A DNA stretch of 26,815 bases from SIG299 sp964541485 (GTDB lineage: Bacteria; Bacillota; Clostridia; Lachnospirales; Lachnospiraceae), in assembly GCA_964541485.1 (NCBI GenBank), contig CAZIQL010000031.1, positions 1 to 26,815 on the forward strand, written 5' to 3'. Every line of letters begins with the position of its first letter. Position 1 is the stretch's first letter. The notes under the pieces were generated by a model that saw nothing but the letters and a program-made list of their open reading frames with translations, had not been told where the DNA came from and ran no database searches. Shown one piece after another: positions 5,773 to 13,149 of this stretch. Position numbers and translations under genes: made by a program.

Positions 5773-8442
5773 ATGAGAAATTGGTTTCATTTAAATAAAA
5801 AATATATTCTTTGTTTGGTGTTTTTTTTGGTATTATTTGCTGTTTTTCCGCTGTCTTCTGCAGTTGCCTCCGGTTTATCCTATTATGATTATAACACTGG
5901 CTCTGATAAACAGTATGACGGACGTCAGGTGACCTATATTTATAATAACAGAACATTGAATCTGGAATATCCGGGAATCATAATAAATGATATTGCATTG
6001 GCTGATGCTGAGGCATTGTTTGGAGAGCAGCTGGGACTTGCTGTTTCATACAATAAAAGTCTGAACCAAATTGCAATTTCTGATGGAAAAAATACAATTC
6101 TGATGGAACCGGGAAGCAAAACAGCATACGTGAACGGTGTGATGCAAACCATGAGTGAGGCACCGGTGCGTCTTCGTTTTTCCGGCTCAAACAGAGATAA
6201 ATTATACGTGCCAACACGTTTTGCATGTCAGAATCTGGGATATACTTATTTGTGGACAAGCAGCACTAATACGGTAAAAATTACAAAAACATTAAAGTTA
6301 TCGATAAATTCTAAAGAAGTGAATTATATCGGTACTTTGTATTCCATTAATTATATGAATCAGGCTGTAGATTTTGGACAGATGCCAATTTTAGTTTATA
6401 ATGGCGCGTTGCTTGTACGTGCCCAGAAGCTTTGCGAGGTTGCTGATTGTAAATTCACTCAGGTGGAGGATGAAATTTCAATTACAAAAGGAAATATCAC
6501 GATTTTATTCACTTTAAATCAGAATATTGCTTATGTAAACGGCAAAAAAATAGATATGCAGACAAGTGTTCCATATAATATTACAAATTTGGATTCCGGC
6601 ATAACTTATGTGTATATTCCGCTTGATATATTTGCAGAATACCTGGGATTTGATTTGCAATATAACGATACACATAAACAATATACATTATTAGAAAGTG
6701 AGAGGACAGGAAAACCGGAAAAAATAGAAGCGTTGCAAAATTATGATGAATATGAATATAATGCCGGAGGGCAGACAAACGTTTCTGTCACAGATGTTTA
6801 TTTTTCATGGAAGTGCTTAAATGAATATGAGGCAATGTTGGAAAACAAATCAAACGCAATTCATAATATTTATACCGGTACATCTTCAGAGGCACCCGGT
6901 ACGGTATATTTATTGTACAACCAAGCTTCCGATACTGATAATGTAGAAACTTTTCGATTTGGTACAACAGATTCGTTTCAATCCATTGATACAAAGAAAA
7001 CAGAAAATGGATTACGTGTGATTATTTCACATGCAGAAACAGCAACCAACGGACAAATTCCTTTGGATTATGCTATTGTTGAAAAGTATTTGATTTCTGG
7101 AGATAGTGAAAATACTCAGGTTATACTTGATTTTATTTTTCGTCAAGGAATCGATGCCTATGAATATTCCATTGAATTATCAGATGATGGGAGAGAGCTT
7201 TGCGTTTCTGTTTTTCCAAAGTATTTAACCAAAGTGGTTGCATATCCTTCCGGATATTCTGATGTTTTGGAACTACACGGTGTTCAGCGTGCGGATATCA
7301 CTGTATTTGACGATCAGGGATTTTTGTTCTTTGAATTACCGGCAACCTATAATTGTGTTGGGACACAGTATTATAGCAATGAAACAGGTGCCTATTTAAA
7401 TTATTGTCTGTTAAAAGAGGTAGCCGGAAAAACAAAGCTTCAGATTAGGCTGGCAGAGGACACTGCTTACCATCTTGTAGAAAAAGACGATGCCGTATAT
7501 GTCTATTTTACAGATGAGGATATTACAATGGACGAGCTGTTTAACCTGATTGAAAGTCCGAGTGTGGAGTTGCCGGAGGATAAATTGATTATTCCGTTAC
7601 CAAGTGGTTGTTCTGTGGCCAATATTACGGATCAGGATGATTATTTGGATAAGAAGTTCAAAATAATGATTAAAGGTGATCAAAGGTCCCTGATCAATAC
7701 AAAAGGAATCAGTAATCCTTATTCAATGATAAAGAATTACGTAATTTCCTATGATGATACAACAAATTATACAACAGTAACCTTTGAAACCAGCAATGTA
7801 TGCGGCTACAAATACGATATTTTCGAAAATTATTTAATTGTTACTGTCGGAAAACCAAGCGACATATTTTCGAAAATTGTAGTTCTGGACCCGGGGCATG
7901 GAGGCATTGATCCAGGTGCAAATTATAATAACGTATATGAAAAAACATTAAATTATAAGATTTTATATACTTACGCCAAGGATTATTTTGCGGATTCAGA
8001 TATAAAAGTCTATTATACCAGGGAAACCGATGTGTTGATTGATCTTTATAAACGCGCTGAATTTGCAGCAGAGGTTGAAGCTGATTTATTTGTCAGTCTA
8101 CATATGAATGCAAATACATCATCATCAGCAAAAGGAACACAGGTGTTTTACTCGACATCAAATAACACCAAACAATCAAATGGATTGACCAGCCAAGCAA
8201 TGGCTCAGTTATTTGCAAATAATCTGAGTACTGTAATGAATACGAAAAACAGAGGTGTCGGTTCAGCTGAATATGTTGTTGTGAAATACAACACGGTTCC
8301 TGCAATTTTAATTGAACTTGGTTTTATGTCAAATTCATCGGATTTTTCTAAACTGACAGATGCAACATATCAAAAGAAAGCTGCAAAAGAAATTTACGAG
8401 ACGATTGAAGAAATATTTGCAACATATCCAACAGGTCGTTAA
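5773..8442 (+). CDS. Large secreted N-acetylmuramoyl-L-alanine amidase (Amidase_3) with N-terminal stalk domains
   Basis: An 889-residue exported cell-wall hydrolase. A basic start and hydrophobic stretch (about 10-33, ending SSAVASG) form a signal peptide. Residues about 50-165 and 175-310 look like two tandem copies of the copper-amine-oxidase-N/stalk-type fold (LYVPTRFACQNLGY and YIPLDIFAEYLGF at matching places). A middle region of about 340-680 has no family I can name; part may be AMIN-like. The C-terminal Amidase_3 domain (about 700-889) is intact with His709 (DPGHGG), Glu723 (YEKTLN), His777 (SLHMNA) and Glu848 (IELGFMSN). It should cut the amide bond between MurNAc and the stem peptide. 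An in-frame TTG lies at 5761, but GGAG at 5763-5766 favours ATG 5773. Confidence 0.93.
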   Translation: MRNWFHLNKKYILCLVFFLVLFAVFPLSSAVASGLSYYDYNTGSDKQYDGRQVTYIYNNRTLNLEYPGIIINDIALADAEALFGEQLGLAVSYNKSLNQIAISDGKNTILMEPGSKTAYVNGVMQTMSEAPVRLRFSGSNRDKLYVPTRFACQNLGYTYLWTSSTNTVKITKTLKLSINSKEVNYIGTLYSINYMNQAVDFGQMPILVYNGALLVRAQKLCEVADCKFTQVEDEISITKGNITILFTLNQNIAYVNGKKIDMQTSVPYNITNLDSGITYVYIPLDIFAEYLGFDLQYNDTHKQYTLLESERTGKPEKIEALQNYDEYEYNAGGQTNVSVTDVYFSWKCLNEYEAMLENKSNAIHNIYTGTSSEAPGTVYLLYNQASDTDNVETFRFGTTDSFQSIDTKKTENGLRVIISHAETATNGQIPLDYAIVEKYLISGDSENTQVILDFIFRQGIDAYEYSIELSDDGRELCVSVFPKYLTKVVAYPSGYSDVLELHGVQRADITVFDDQGFLFFELPATYNCVGTQYYSNETGAYLNYCLLKEVAGKTKLQIRLAEDTAYHLVEKDDAVYVYFTDEDITMDELFNLIESPSVELPEDKLIIPLPSGCSVANITDQDDYLDKKFKIMIKGDQRSLINTKGISNPYSMIKNYVISYDDTTNYTTVTFETSNVCGYKYDIFENYLIVTVGKPSDIFSKIVVLDPGHGGIDPGANYNNVYEKTLNYKILYTYAKDYFADSDIKVYYTRETDVLIDLYKRAEFAAEVEADLFVSLHMNANTSSSAKGTQVFYSTSNNTKQSNGLTSQAMAQLFANNLSTVMNTKNRGVGSAEYVVVKYNTVPAILIELGFMSNSSDFSKLTDATYQKKAAKEIYETIEEIFATYPTGR

Positions 8443-8451
8443 AAAGAATGA

Positions 8452-8494
8452 ATTCCGGGTCAAATCCCAATAATCATGGGAAGTGGCCCGGAAT
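8452..8494. other. GC-rich stem-loop after the amidase gene
   Basis: ATTCCGGG at 8452-8459 pairs with CCCGGAAT at 8487-8494; the next three pairs continue with one T-G wobble, and CCC at 8466-8468 can pair with GGG at 8478-8480 inside. It begins 9 bases after the amidase stop. The bases that follow are not T-rich, so this is not a classical intrinsic terminator on the plus strand. It may protect the 3' end of the message or act with the next hairpin. Confidence 0.55.
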
Positions 8495-8513
8495 ACCTTA
8501 TTACATGGCGTAT

Positions 8514-8545
8514 TTATTTCGTTAAACTCGTGTTTAGCGAAATAA
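8514..8545. repeat. Near-perfect 14-bp inverted repeat with 4-base centre
   Basis: Left arm TTATTTCGTTAAAC (8514-8527), centre TCGT, right arm GTTTAGCGAAATAA (8532-8545). The arms differ at one position, which still forms a wobble pair in RNA. It lies between the converging amidase and DUF1540 genes, 18 bases beyond the latter's stop. It may be a shared terminator, although neither side has a proper T-run, or a protein-binding site. Confidence 0.7.
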
Positions 8546-8563
8546 TGGCTACCTTTGTAAGAG

Positions 8564-8740
8564 TTAGTTACATCTCTTCTTCTCAAACGATTCACAATCT
8601 GTACACTGCTTATTTGTTGGATTTTCTTCGTGTGTTCCTACTAAAATATGGTCTAAACTACAATAGTTTGCATCTGCTGCATGATGTTCACAGCTTTTAA
8701 TTGTACACTGGATACTTTCATTCTTTCCATTCATCATCAT
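8564..8740 (-). CDS. DUF1540-type small cysteine-rich protein
   Basis: A 58-residue frame read by hand from ATG 8740 to TAA 8564-8566. AGGAG at 8749-8753, 8 bases upstream, supports the start; two further in-frame ATG codons follow at once (8737, 8734). The protein has seven cysteines in an ordered pattern: IQCTIKSCEHH, then ANYCSLDHILVGT, then KQCTDCESFEKKRC. The C-x4-C, then C-S-x-x-x-I-x-V and final C-x-x-C-x-S-F layout matches DUF1540, a family common in spore-forming Firmicutes and thought to bind metal; its function is not established. A possible forespore-type promoter lies upstream. Confidence 0.8.
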   Translation of the reverse strand: MMMNGKNESIQCTIKSCEHHAADANYCSLDHILVGTHEENPTNKQCTDCESFEKKRCN

Positions 8741-8780
8741 ATTATTTTCTCCTTTATTTTAAAAATTTTTGTAACACCTA

Positions 8781-8810
8781 AAGTATGTCCCTATGCGAAT
8801 TCTTTTATTC
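8781..8810 (-). promoter_or_regulatory. Possible sigma-G/sigma-F-type promoter of the DUF1540 gene
   Basis: On the minus strand GAATA (8810-8806) and CATACTT (8787-8781) are 18 bases apart. The B. subtilis sigma-G consensus is close to G-A/T-ATA, 18 bases, CATACTA, so this matches at all but one of the 12 positions compared. The expected start point falls about 20 bases before the ribosome-binding site. The call is a pattern match in AT-rich DNA and needs care. Confidence 0.4.
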
Positions 8811-8885
8811 AGATTATATTGATTTTCCTCATCTTTTAAGATAAACTATATAACGATAGAGATTTCTATTTTAGGAGTTAACTTT

Positions 8886-9944
8886 ATGAAAGAACGTACG
8901 TATTATGAAGAAAAAAATATAGAGAATATAAAAAAATTACGTGAGCTTGAAAAGGAACTTCCGCCATATGTTACTACTTTTTTTCGTGGTATCGAACCAT
9001 ATACTGCTTCCAGAACAAGAATCGCCTATGCAATTGATTTAAAAGTTTTTTTTGAATACATAAAAGAGGCAAATCCATTATATCGTGATAAAGAAATTCG
9101 TGATATTGGATTTGAAGTTTTGACGCAGTTAAAGGCAAGTGATATTGAAGAATTTCTTGAGCATTTAAAGTATTATGTTACACCGGATGGAAAAGAAATT
9201 ACAAATTCAGAGGCAGGAATAAAGAGAAAGCTATCTTCTCTTCGTTCGTTTTATAATTATTTTCATACACATCAGATTATTAATGAAAACCCTACCTTAC
9301 AGGTAAAAATGCCGAAAATGCACGAGAAAAATATTATCCGGATGGATTCGGACGAGGTTGTCGATTTTTTGGATACGGTGGAAACAGGAAATAGATTAAC
9401 AAAGAATCAACAGATTTTTCATAAAAAAACAAAGGTACGTGATTTAGCATTGACTACTCTCTTATTGGGCACTGGAATTCGTGTTTCGGAATGTGTCGGC
9501 TTAAATATTAAAGATGTTGATTTTAATAATGACCGTATCAATATTATCCGTAAAGGTGGATATGAATCATTTGTTTATTTTGGAGAGGAAGTAAAGGAAG
9601 CATTGCTTTCCTACATGGAGGAACGCAAAAAGTTAATTCCTGCAGATGGTCATGAAAATGCATTGTTTCTTTCGAATCGGCTGCAACGTATCAGTGTACG
9701 TAATGTCGAAATTTTAGTAAAAAAATATGCTATTACATCAGGAACCAGCAAAAAAATTACTCCGCATAAATTACGAAGTACTTATGGAACACAATTATAT
9801 AAAGAAACTGGCGATATTTACCTGGTTGCAGATGTCTTAGGGCATAAAGATGTAAATACTACCAAAAGGCACTATGCTGCTCTTGAAGAAGAACGCAGAC
9901 GAAGCGCTAAGGATGCTGTTACCTTGCGTGAAAATAAAGAATAA
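8886..9944 (+). CDS. XerS-like tyrosine recombinase
   Basis: A 352-residue tyrosine recombinase. The N-terminal SAM-like/core-binding domain spans about 25-145 (with ASRTRIAYAIDLKVFFEY), and the catalytic domain about 155-345 has all six residues: Arg199 (TGIRVSE), Lys223 (RKGG), His294 and Arg297 (HKLRST), His320 (GHKDV) and Tyr330 (KRHYA). Its length and extended N-terminus are closer to XerS, the single-protein chromosome-dimer resolvase of streptococci (about 356 residues), than to XerC/XerD of about 300. No excisionase, attachment repeats or phage genes lie next to it, so a housekeeping role is more likely than a mobile-element integrase. The start at ATG 8886 follows TAGGAG. Confidence 0.85.
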   Translation: MKERTYYEEKNIENIKKLRELEKELPPYVTTFFRGIEPYTASRTRIAYAIDLKVFFEYIKEANPLYRDKEIRDIGFEVLTQLKASDIEEFLEHLKYYVTPDGKEITNSEAGIKRKLSSLRSFYNYFHTHQIINENPTLQVKMPKMHEKNIIRMDSDEVVDFLDTVETGNRLTKNQQIFHKKTKVRDLALTTLLLGTGIRVSECVGLNIKDVDFNNDRINIIRKGGYESFVYFGEEVKEALLSYMEERKKLIPADGHENALFLSNRLQRISVRNVEILVKKYAITSGTSKKITPHKLRSTYGTQLYKETGDIYLVADVLGHKDVNTTKRHYAALEEERRRSAKDAVTLRENKE

Positions 9945-9945
9945 A

Positions 9946-9983
9946 AAAGAAAGCTATCAAATGATTGGTAGCTTTCTTTATTT
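9946..9983. terminator. Bidirectional terminator between recombinase and BlaI-type repressor
   Basis: AAAGAAAGCTA at 9946-9956 pairs perfectly with TAGCTTTCTTT at 9969-9979. T-rich tracts follow on both strands (TTTATTTATA to the right, TTTCTTTTTTATTC to the left). It begins two bases after the recombinase stop and lies 27 bases from the end of the facing repressor gene. Confidence 0.9.
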
Positions 9984-10009
9984 ATAAGACCCATATATTA
10001 TTTTAAAAA

Positions 10010-10381
10010 CTATGCTCTTTTACTTTCACTTACAATACGTTCCAGCTCCATGATATCTGCAGGCTTTAATGTCTGAGTACGCAGATATTCCACAAGGAAA
10101 TTGCTTAAGGAACCATTAAATACTTTGTCAAGCAAAGCCTTTGTTTCAATCTGCTGCACCATTTTTTTAGAAATAGTTGCGCGACAGAAAAAACCAGGCT
10201 CTTCTCGTTTGATAGCACCCTTATCTATTAAACGATTGATTACAGTATATGTGGTATTTTTTTCCCAACCGATATACTCCTTAATAATTTTAGCAATATC
10301 CTTTGCTGCCAAAACCTTGTTGGACCATAACAGTTCCATAATGTTTAATTCGCCTTCATGTAAACGAATATCTTCTCCCAT
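10010..10381 (-). CDS. BlaI/MecI-family transcriptional repressor
   Basis: A 123-residue winged-helix repressor of the penicillinase-repressor family. The N-terminal DNA-binding domain (about 5-75) includes GELNIMELLWSNKVLAAKDIAKII and the recognition region KNTTYTVINRLIDKGAI, followed by the wing with PGFFCRA. The C-terminal helix (about 80-120) is the dimer part. A GTG at 10390 is in frame, but AGAGG at the right distance favours ATG 10381. Family members usually respond to a BlaR1/MecR1 membrane sensor-protease; none is present in the window. A palindrome of BlaI type overlaps its own 5' leader, so it is probably autoregulated. Which other genes it controls cannot be told from here. Confidence 0.92.
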   Translation of the reverse strand: MGEDIRLHEGELNIMELLWSNKVLAAKDIAKIIKEYIGWEKNTTYTVINRLIDKGAIKREEPGFFCRATISKKMVQQIETKALLDKVFNGSLSNFLVEYLRTQTLKPADIMELERIVSESKRA

Positions 10382-10403
10382 AGTAAACACCTCTTAACAA
10401 ACA

Positions 10404-10464
10404 ATCTACATTAGTAGATAATCAATGTAACAATATACTACCACACTAGAATTATGTTTGTCAA
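10404..10464 (-). promoter_or_regulatory. blaI-type promoter and 16-bp palindromic operator
   Basis: On the minus strand TTGACA (10464-10459) and TAGTAT (10440-10435) are 18 bases apart. Downstream, at 10404-10419, lies the palindrome ATCTAC-ATTA-GTAGAT, which resembles the TACTA/TAGTA-type operators of BlaI/MecI. The -35 overlaps the last codons of the upstream ATPase gene (stop at 10461), so the promoter starts inside that gene. Confidence 0.75.
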
Positions 10465-11693
10465 TCACCATTTTTCAAACAAAACACAGAATACAAAGGT
10501 AGAATAAAAAGTTCATCATTTTCTACAAAATTAGACGATGAAATTCGTATACTTTTACCAACAGGATATTGAGTTGCAAAGGATTGAATACTCTTTGATT
10601 TTGACTTTCCTTCCAGCTTCAATTCTATCGGATGGTACGCATCCCCGGACTTTATTACAAAATCAATGGTTGCCTGGCTCTTTGATTCCCAAAAATAACA
10701 TTCCAGCTTGTTTTGCATCAACGTCTGACAAAGATAATTTTGCAAACGGTTTTGGTGTTCTACAACTGTAAGCTCATCGTTTCTTGTGGCTGTTATAAAA
10801 GAAAAGTCAGTAAAATAAGCTTTAAACTGCTGCTCTTTCTCCAAATGATTCAAGCGATGTAAAATATGATGTAACGTCAGGCAGTCCAATGCATCCTTAT
10901 ACATCTGATACGTAGTTCCTTTTCGAATCAAATTAAATTGAAATTTTTGATTTGTCTTTTTTAACTGTTCTTCTGCTGTAGAAAATATCTGGTTGCATTT
11001 GTATATTGTTTTTTCATCTGTTACATTTTTCATGCCAAGTGTAATCAGCTGTTTTTGGATGAATTGACGTTCCGGAACATTAATGGAAGACTCCATTGTC
11101 AGATATTCATTTATTACATCCGGCATTCCACCTATCCACAAGTATTCATCAAAGGTAGATAAAAGTTCCTGATGTACAATATCCGGTATTTTCTTTCGAC
11201 TATTATAATGTGCCTGGATGACTTCGACATACCAATCTTTTCCTATGGCAACCAGAAATTCATCAAATTGGACAGGATGTAAAGTATAGCAGCACAGCTG
11301 CTCTTTTATATCCTGTGGCAACATGTCATAACTGGAAATAAAAATCCAATACAATTGTCTTCTGTCTTTCATAACATTCCACAATGCACGGATAAAATTT
11401 GGGCACAGATAAATCTCGTCAAAAATAAAAGGTGTTGTATATAAAAGTTCTTCCGGAACAGCGAAATAATCACATAGGGTTACTATTACTGTCGATTCTG
11501 TAACGGTTTCAAATTTATCAAGCAATTCTTTATTGTGTTCAAAGTTCAAATAAAGATAGGAATCAAAAAAATCATTTGCAAAATCATATGCCAAGTAGGT
11601 TTTGCCGACTCCTTTGATTCCGGTCAGATAAAACGGTGTTCTCTCATTTTCATTTTTCCACTTTTGTAAAACGTGAATCGCGTTACGTTTCAT
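10461..11693 (-). CDS. AAA ATPase with C-terminal DUF4143 / nuclease-like domain
   Basis: A 410-residue protein of the AAA_14-DUF4143 group. The ATPase part (about 1-140) has Walker A GIKGVGKT (25-32), Walker B FIFDE (Asp92-Glu93) and a following strand WIFISS. The middle (about 180-300) is helical, with the family's WIGGMPDVINEYL segment. The C-terminal part carries a restriction-endonuclease-like trio, Asp344 (TIDFVI), Glu357 and Lys359 (IELKLEGKSKSKS). Such proteins are common in gut Firmicutes and vary between strains; no biochemical role is settled. It starts 26 bases after the rluD stop with AAAGGA before the ATG at 11693 and may be read through from rluD. It could be a later insertion into the division operon. 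Confidence 0.85.
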   Translation of the reverse strand: MKRNAIHVLQKWKNENERTPFYLTGIKGVGKTYLAYDFANDFFDSYLYLNFEHNKELLDKFETVTESTVIVTLCDYFAVPEELLYTTPFIFDEIYLCPNFIRALWNVMKDRRQLYWIFISSYDMLPQDIKEQLCCYTLHPVQFDEFLVAIGKDWYVEVIQAHYNSRKKIPDIVHQELLSTFDEYLWIGGMPDVINEYLTMESSINVPERQFIQKQLITLGMKNVTDEKTIYKCNQIFSTAEEQLKKTNQKFQFNLIRKGTTYQMYKDALDCLTLHHILHRLNHLEKEQQFKAYFTDFSFITATRNDELTVVEHQNRLQNYLCQTLMQNKLECYFWESKSQATIDFVIKSGDAYHPIELKLEGKSKSKSIQSFATQYPVGKSIRISSSNFVENDELFILPLYSVFCLKNGD

Positions 11694-11719
11694 TCCGGAT
11701 ATTCCTTTCTGAAATTAAA

Positions 11720-12643
11720 TTATTTCAATTTTTGAAGCAACTTTAAAAAATAATCAGGGGTTGGTGCTTCAAATTCCATATATTCTTTTTTTGTGGGATG
11801 GATAAAGCCAAGTATTTTTGCATGAAGTGTCTGACCGTCCAGGGAAAACGGATCTTTAGAAGGTCCATATATGGTGTCTCCCAATAACGGATGATGGATA
11901 CTTGACATATGCACACGAATTTGATGGGTTCGTCCGGTTTCCAGACGACATTCAATATGTGCGTATTTACCTCCCAGATTTTCTAAGACAGAATAATTGG
12001 TAATCGCATCTTTGCCGTTTTTATAGTTGATTGCCATTTTGGTTCTTTCCTGGGGATGTCGCCCGATCGGCCCCTCAATTCGTCCGGAAAGTTCCTGAAA
12101 CGGATGATAACAGATGGCTTCATATCTTCGCGTAATGGAATGTTCCTTTAACTGTGCTGCTACATGCTGATGTGCCACATCGTTTTTGCAGACAACCAAT
12201 GCACCGGTCGTGTCTTTATCGATGCGATGTACAATTCCCGGGCGCATTATACCGTTGATACCGGAAAGAGTGTCCTTACAATGATAAAGCAGTGCATTTA
12301 CCAACGTACCGGTATAATGCCCTGCTGCAGGATGCACCACCATATTTTTTGGTTTATTTACCACAATTACATCTGCATCTTCATATAAAATATCAAGAGG
12401 AATATTTTCCGGTCTTACCTGAAGCGTTTCCGGCTCCGGTAAATCAACAGTAACCTCTTCGCCTAAAGACACTTTATAATTGGCTTTTGGGACGGAATTA
12501 CTGATGGTAACTCTTCCATCGGCAATCAGCTTCTGTATATAAGTTCTTGATAAATCAGACAAATAGGATGAAAGCACCCGGTCAATACGTATGTCATCAA
12601 ACTCTTCTTCAATTTCAAATTTCATCAGATTTTGTGTCTGCAT
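11720..12643 (-). CDS. RluD-family 23S rRNA pseudouridine synthase
   Basis: A 307-residue RluA/RluD-type pseudouridine synthase. An N-terminal S4 RNA-binding domain (about 13-75, DRVLSSYLSDLSRTYIQKLI) precedes the catalytic domain with the family motif HRIDKDTTGALVV; Asp142 is the catalytic aspartate. GRTHQIRVHM (motif III) is also present. B. subtilis carries the same gene, ylyB, next to lspA, as here. AAGGA sits 8 bases before the ATG at 12643; the ATG six codons later has no such site. The first 29 bases overlap the end of lspA, so translation is probably coupled. Exact target uridines cannot be assigned from sequence alone. Confidence 0.94.
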   Translation of the reverse strand: MQTQNLMKFEIEEEFDDIRIDRVLSSYLSDLSRTYIQKLIADGRVTISNSVPKANYKVSLGEEVTVDLPEPETLQVRPENIPLDILYEDADVIVVNKPKNMVVHPAAGHYTGTLVNALLYHCKDTLSGINGIMRPGIVHRIDKDTTGALVVCKNDVAHQHVAAQLKEHSITRRYEAICYHPFQELSGRIEGPIGRHPQERTKMAINYKNGKDAITNYSVLENLGGKYAHIECRLETGRTHQIRVHMSSIHHPLLGDTIYGPSKDPFSLDGQTLHAKILGFIHPTKKEYMEFEAPTPDYFLKLLQKLK

Positions 12644-13148
12644 TTGCGGTATCCTTTCGACGAAGTGATAAGAAAGAAAAATCTTCCTCCTTATATTTTG
12701 TAAACATAAGAAGAATCGTTAAAAAAGCACAAACCGTAATATAGCAATCTGCTATATTAAAAATCGGGAAATTAATCAACTCGAAATAAAGGAAATCCGT
12801 AACGTAACCAAAGAATAAACGGTCAATGGTATTTCCTGCTGCTCCTGCTATTAAAAAGACAAGAATCCAAAACAAAGGATAATATTGTTTCTGCTTTGGC
12901 ATTTTTATGTAGACATAAATTAAAATAGCAAATAAAATAACAGAAACAATCAGAAGAAAATCCACCTTGCCTTGTAAGATTCCCCATACAGAGCCTCTGT
13001 TTTCATGGTAGTACAAAGAAAATACATCTTTAATCACCGTAAAAGGATTTCCTTTCAGATATAGGCGCACAAAATATTTTGAAATCTGATCAATTAAAAC
13101 CAGAACAATCAGGACAATCGTATGATAAATATATGGAAAACGTTTCAT
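12615..13148 (-). CDS. lspA: Prolipoprotein signal peptidase LspA
   Basis: A 177-residue four-helix membrane aspartyl protease that removes the signal peptide from lipid-modified prolipoproteins. Hydrophobic helices lie at about 9-27, 63-82, 90-107 and 135-150. The catalytic aspartates are Asp118 (GNTIDRLFFGYVTDF) and Asp134 (FNIADCYI); a Cys replaces the usual Ser after the second one. A hydrophilic, charged tail of about 25 residues follows the last helix. The ATG at 13148 comes one base after the aroB stop, so translation is coupled to aroB, and the 3' end overlaps rluD. A probable substrate, the carboxypeptidase lipoprotein, lies in the next operon. Confidence 0.95.
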   Translation of the reverse strand: MKRFPYIYHTIVLIVLVLIDQISKYFVRLYLKGNPFTVIKDVFSLYYHENRGSVWGILQGKVDFLLIVSVILFAILIYVYIKMPKQKQYYPLFWILVFLIAGAAGNTIDRLFFGYVTDFLYFELINFPIFNIADCYITVCAFLTILLMFTKYKEEDFSFLSLRRKDTANADTKSDEI

Positions 13149-13149
13149 A

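Noticed and set aside
8476..8700. 74-residue plus-strand frame in the amidase-recombinase gap
   Set aside because: It is antisense to the DUF1540 gene, which has a clear ribosome-binding site and an ordered cysteine pattern; the plus frame has neither.
8886..9944. Tyrosine recombinase as integrase of a prophage or integrative element
   Set aside because: No phage, conjugation or excisionase genes, no direct repeats resembling att sites, and flanks of ordinary single genes; a Xer-type housekeeping role fits better.
10101..10397. 98-residue plus-strand frame opposite the BlaI-type gene
   Set aside because: No ribosome-binding site, no family features, and fully antisense to a well-supported repressor gene.
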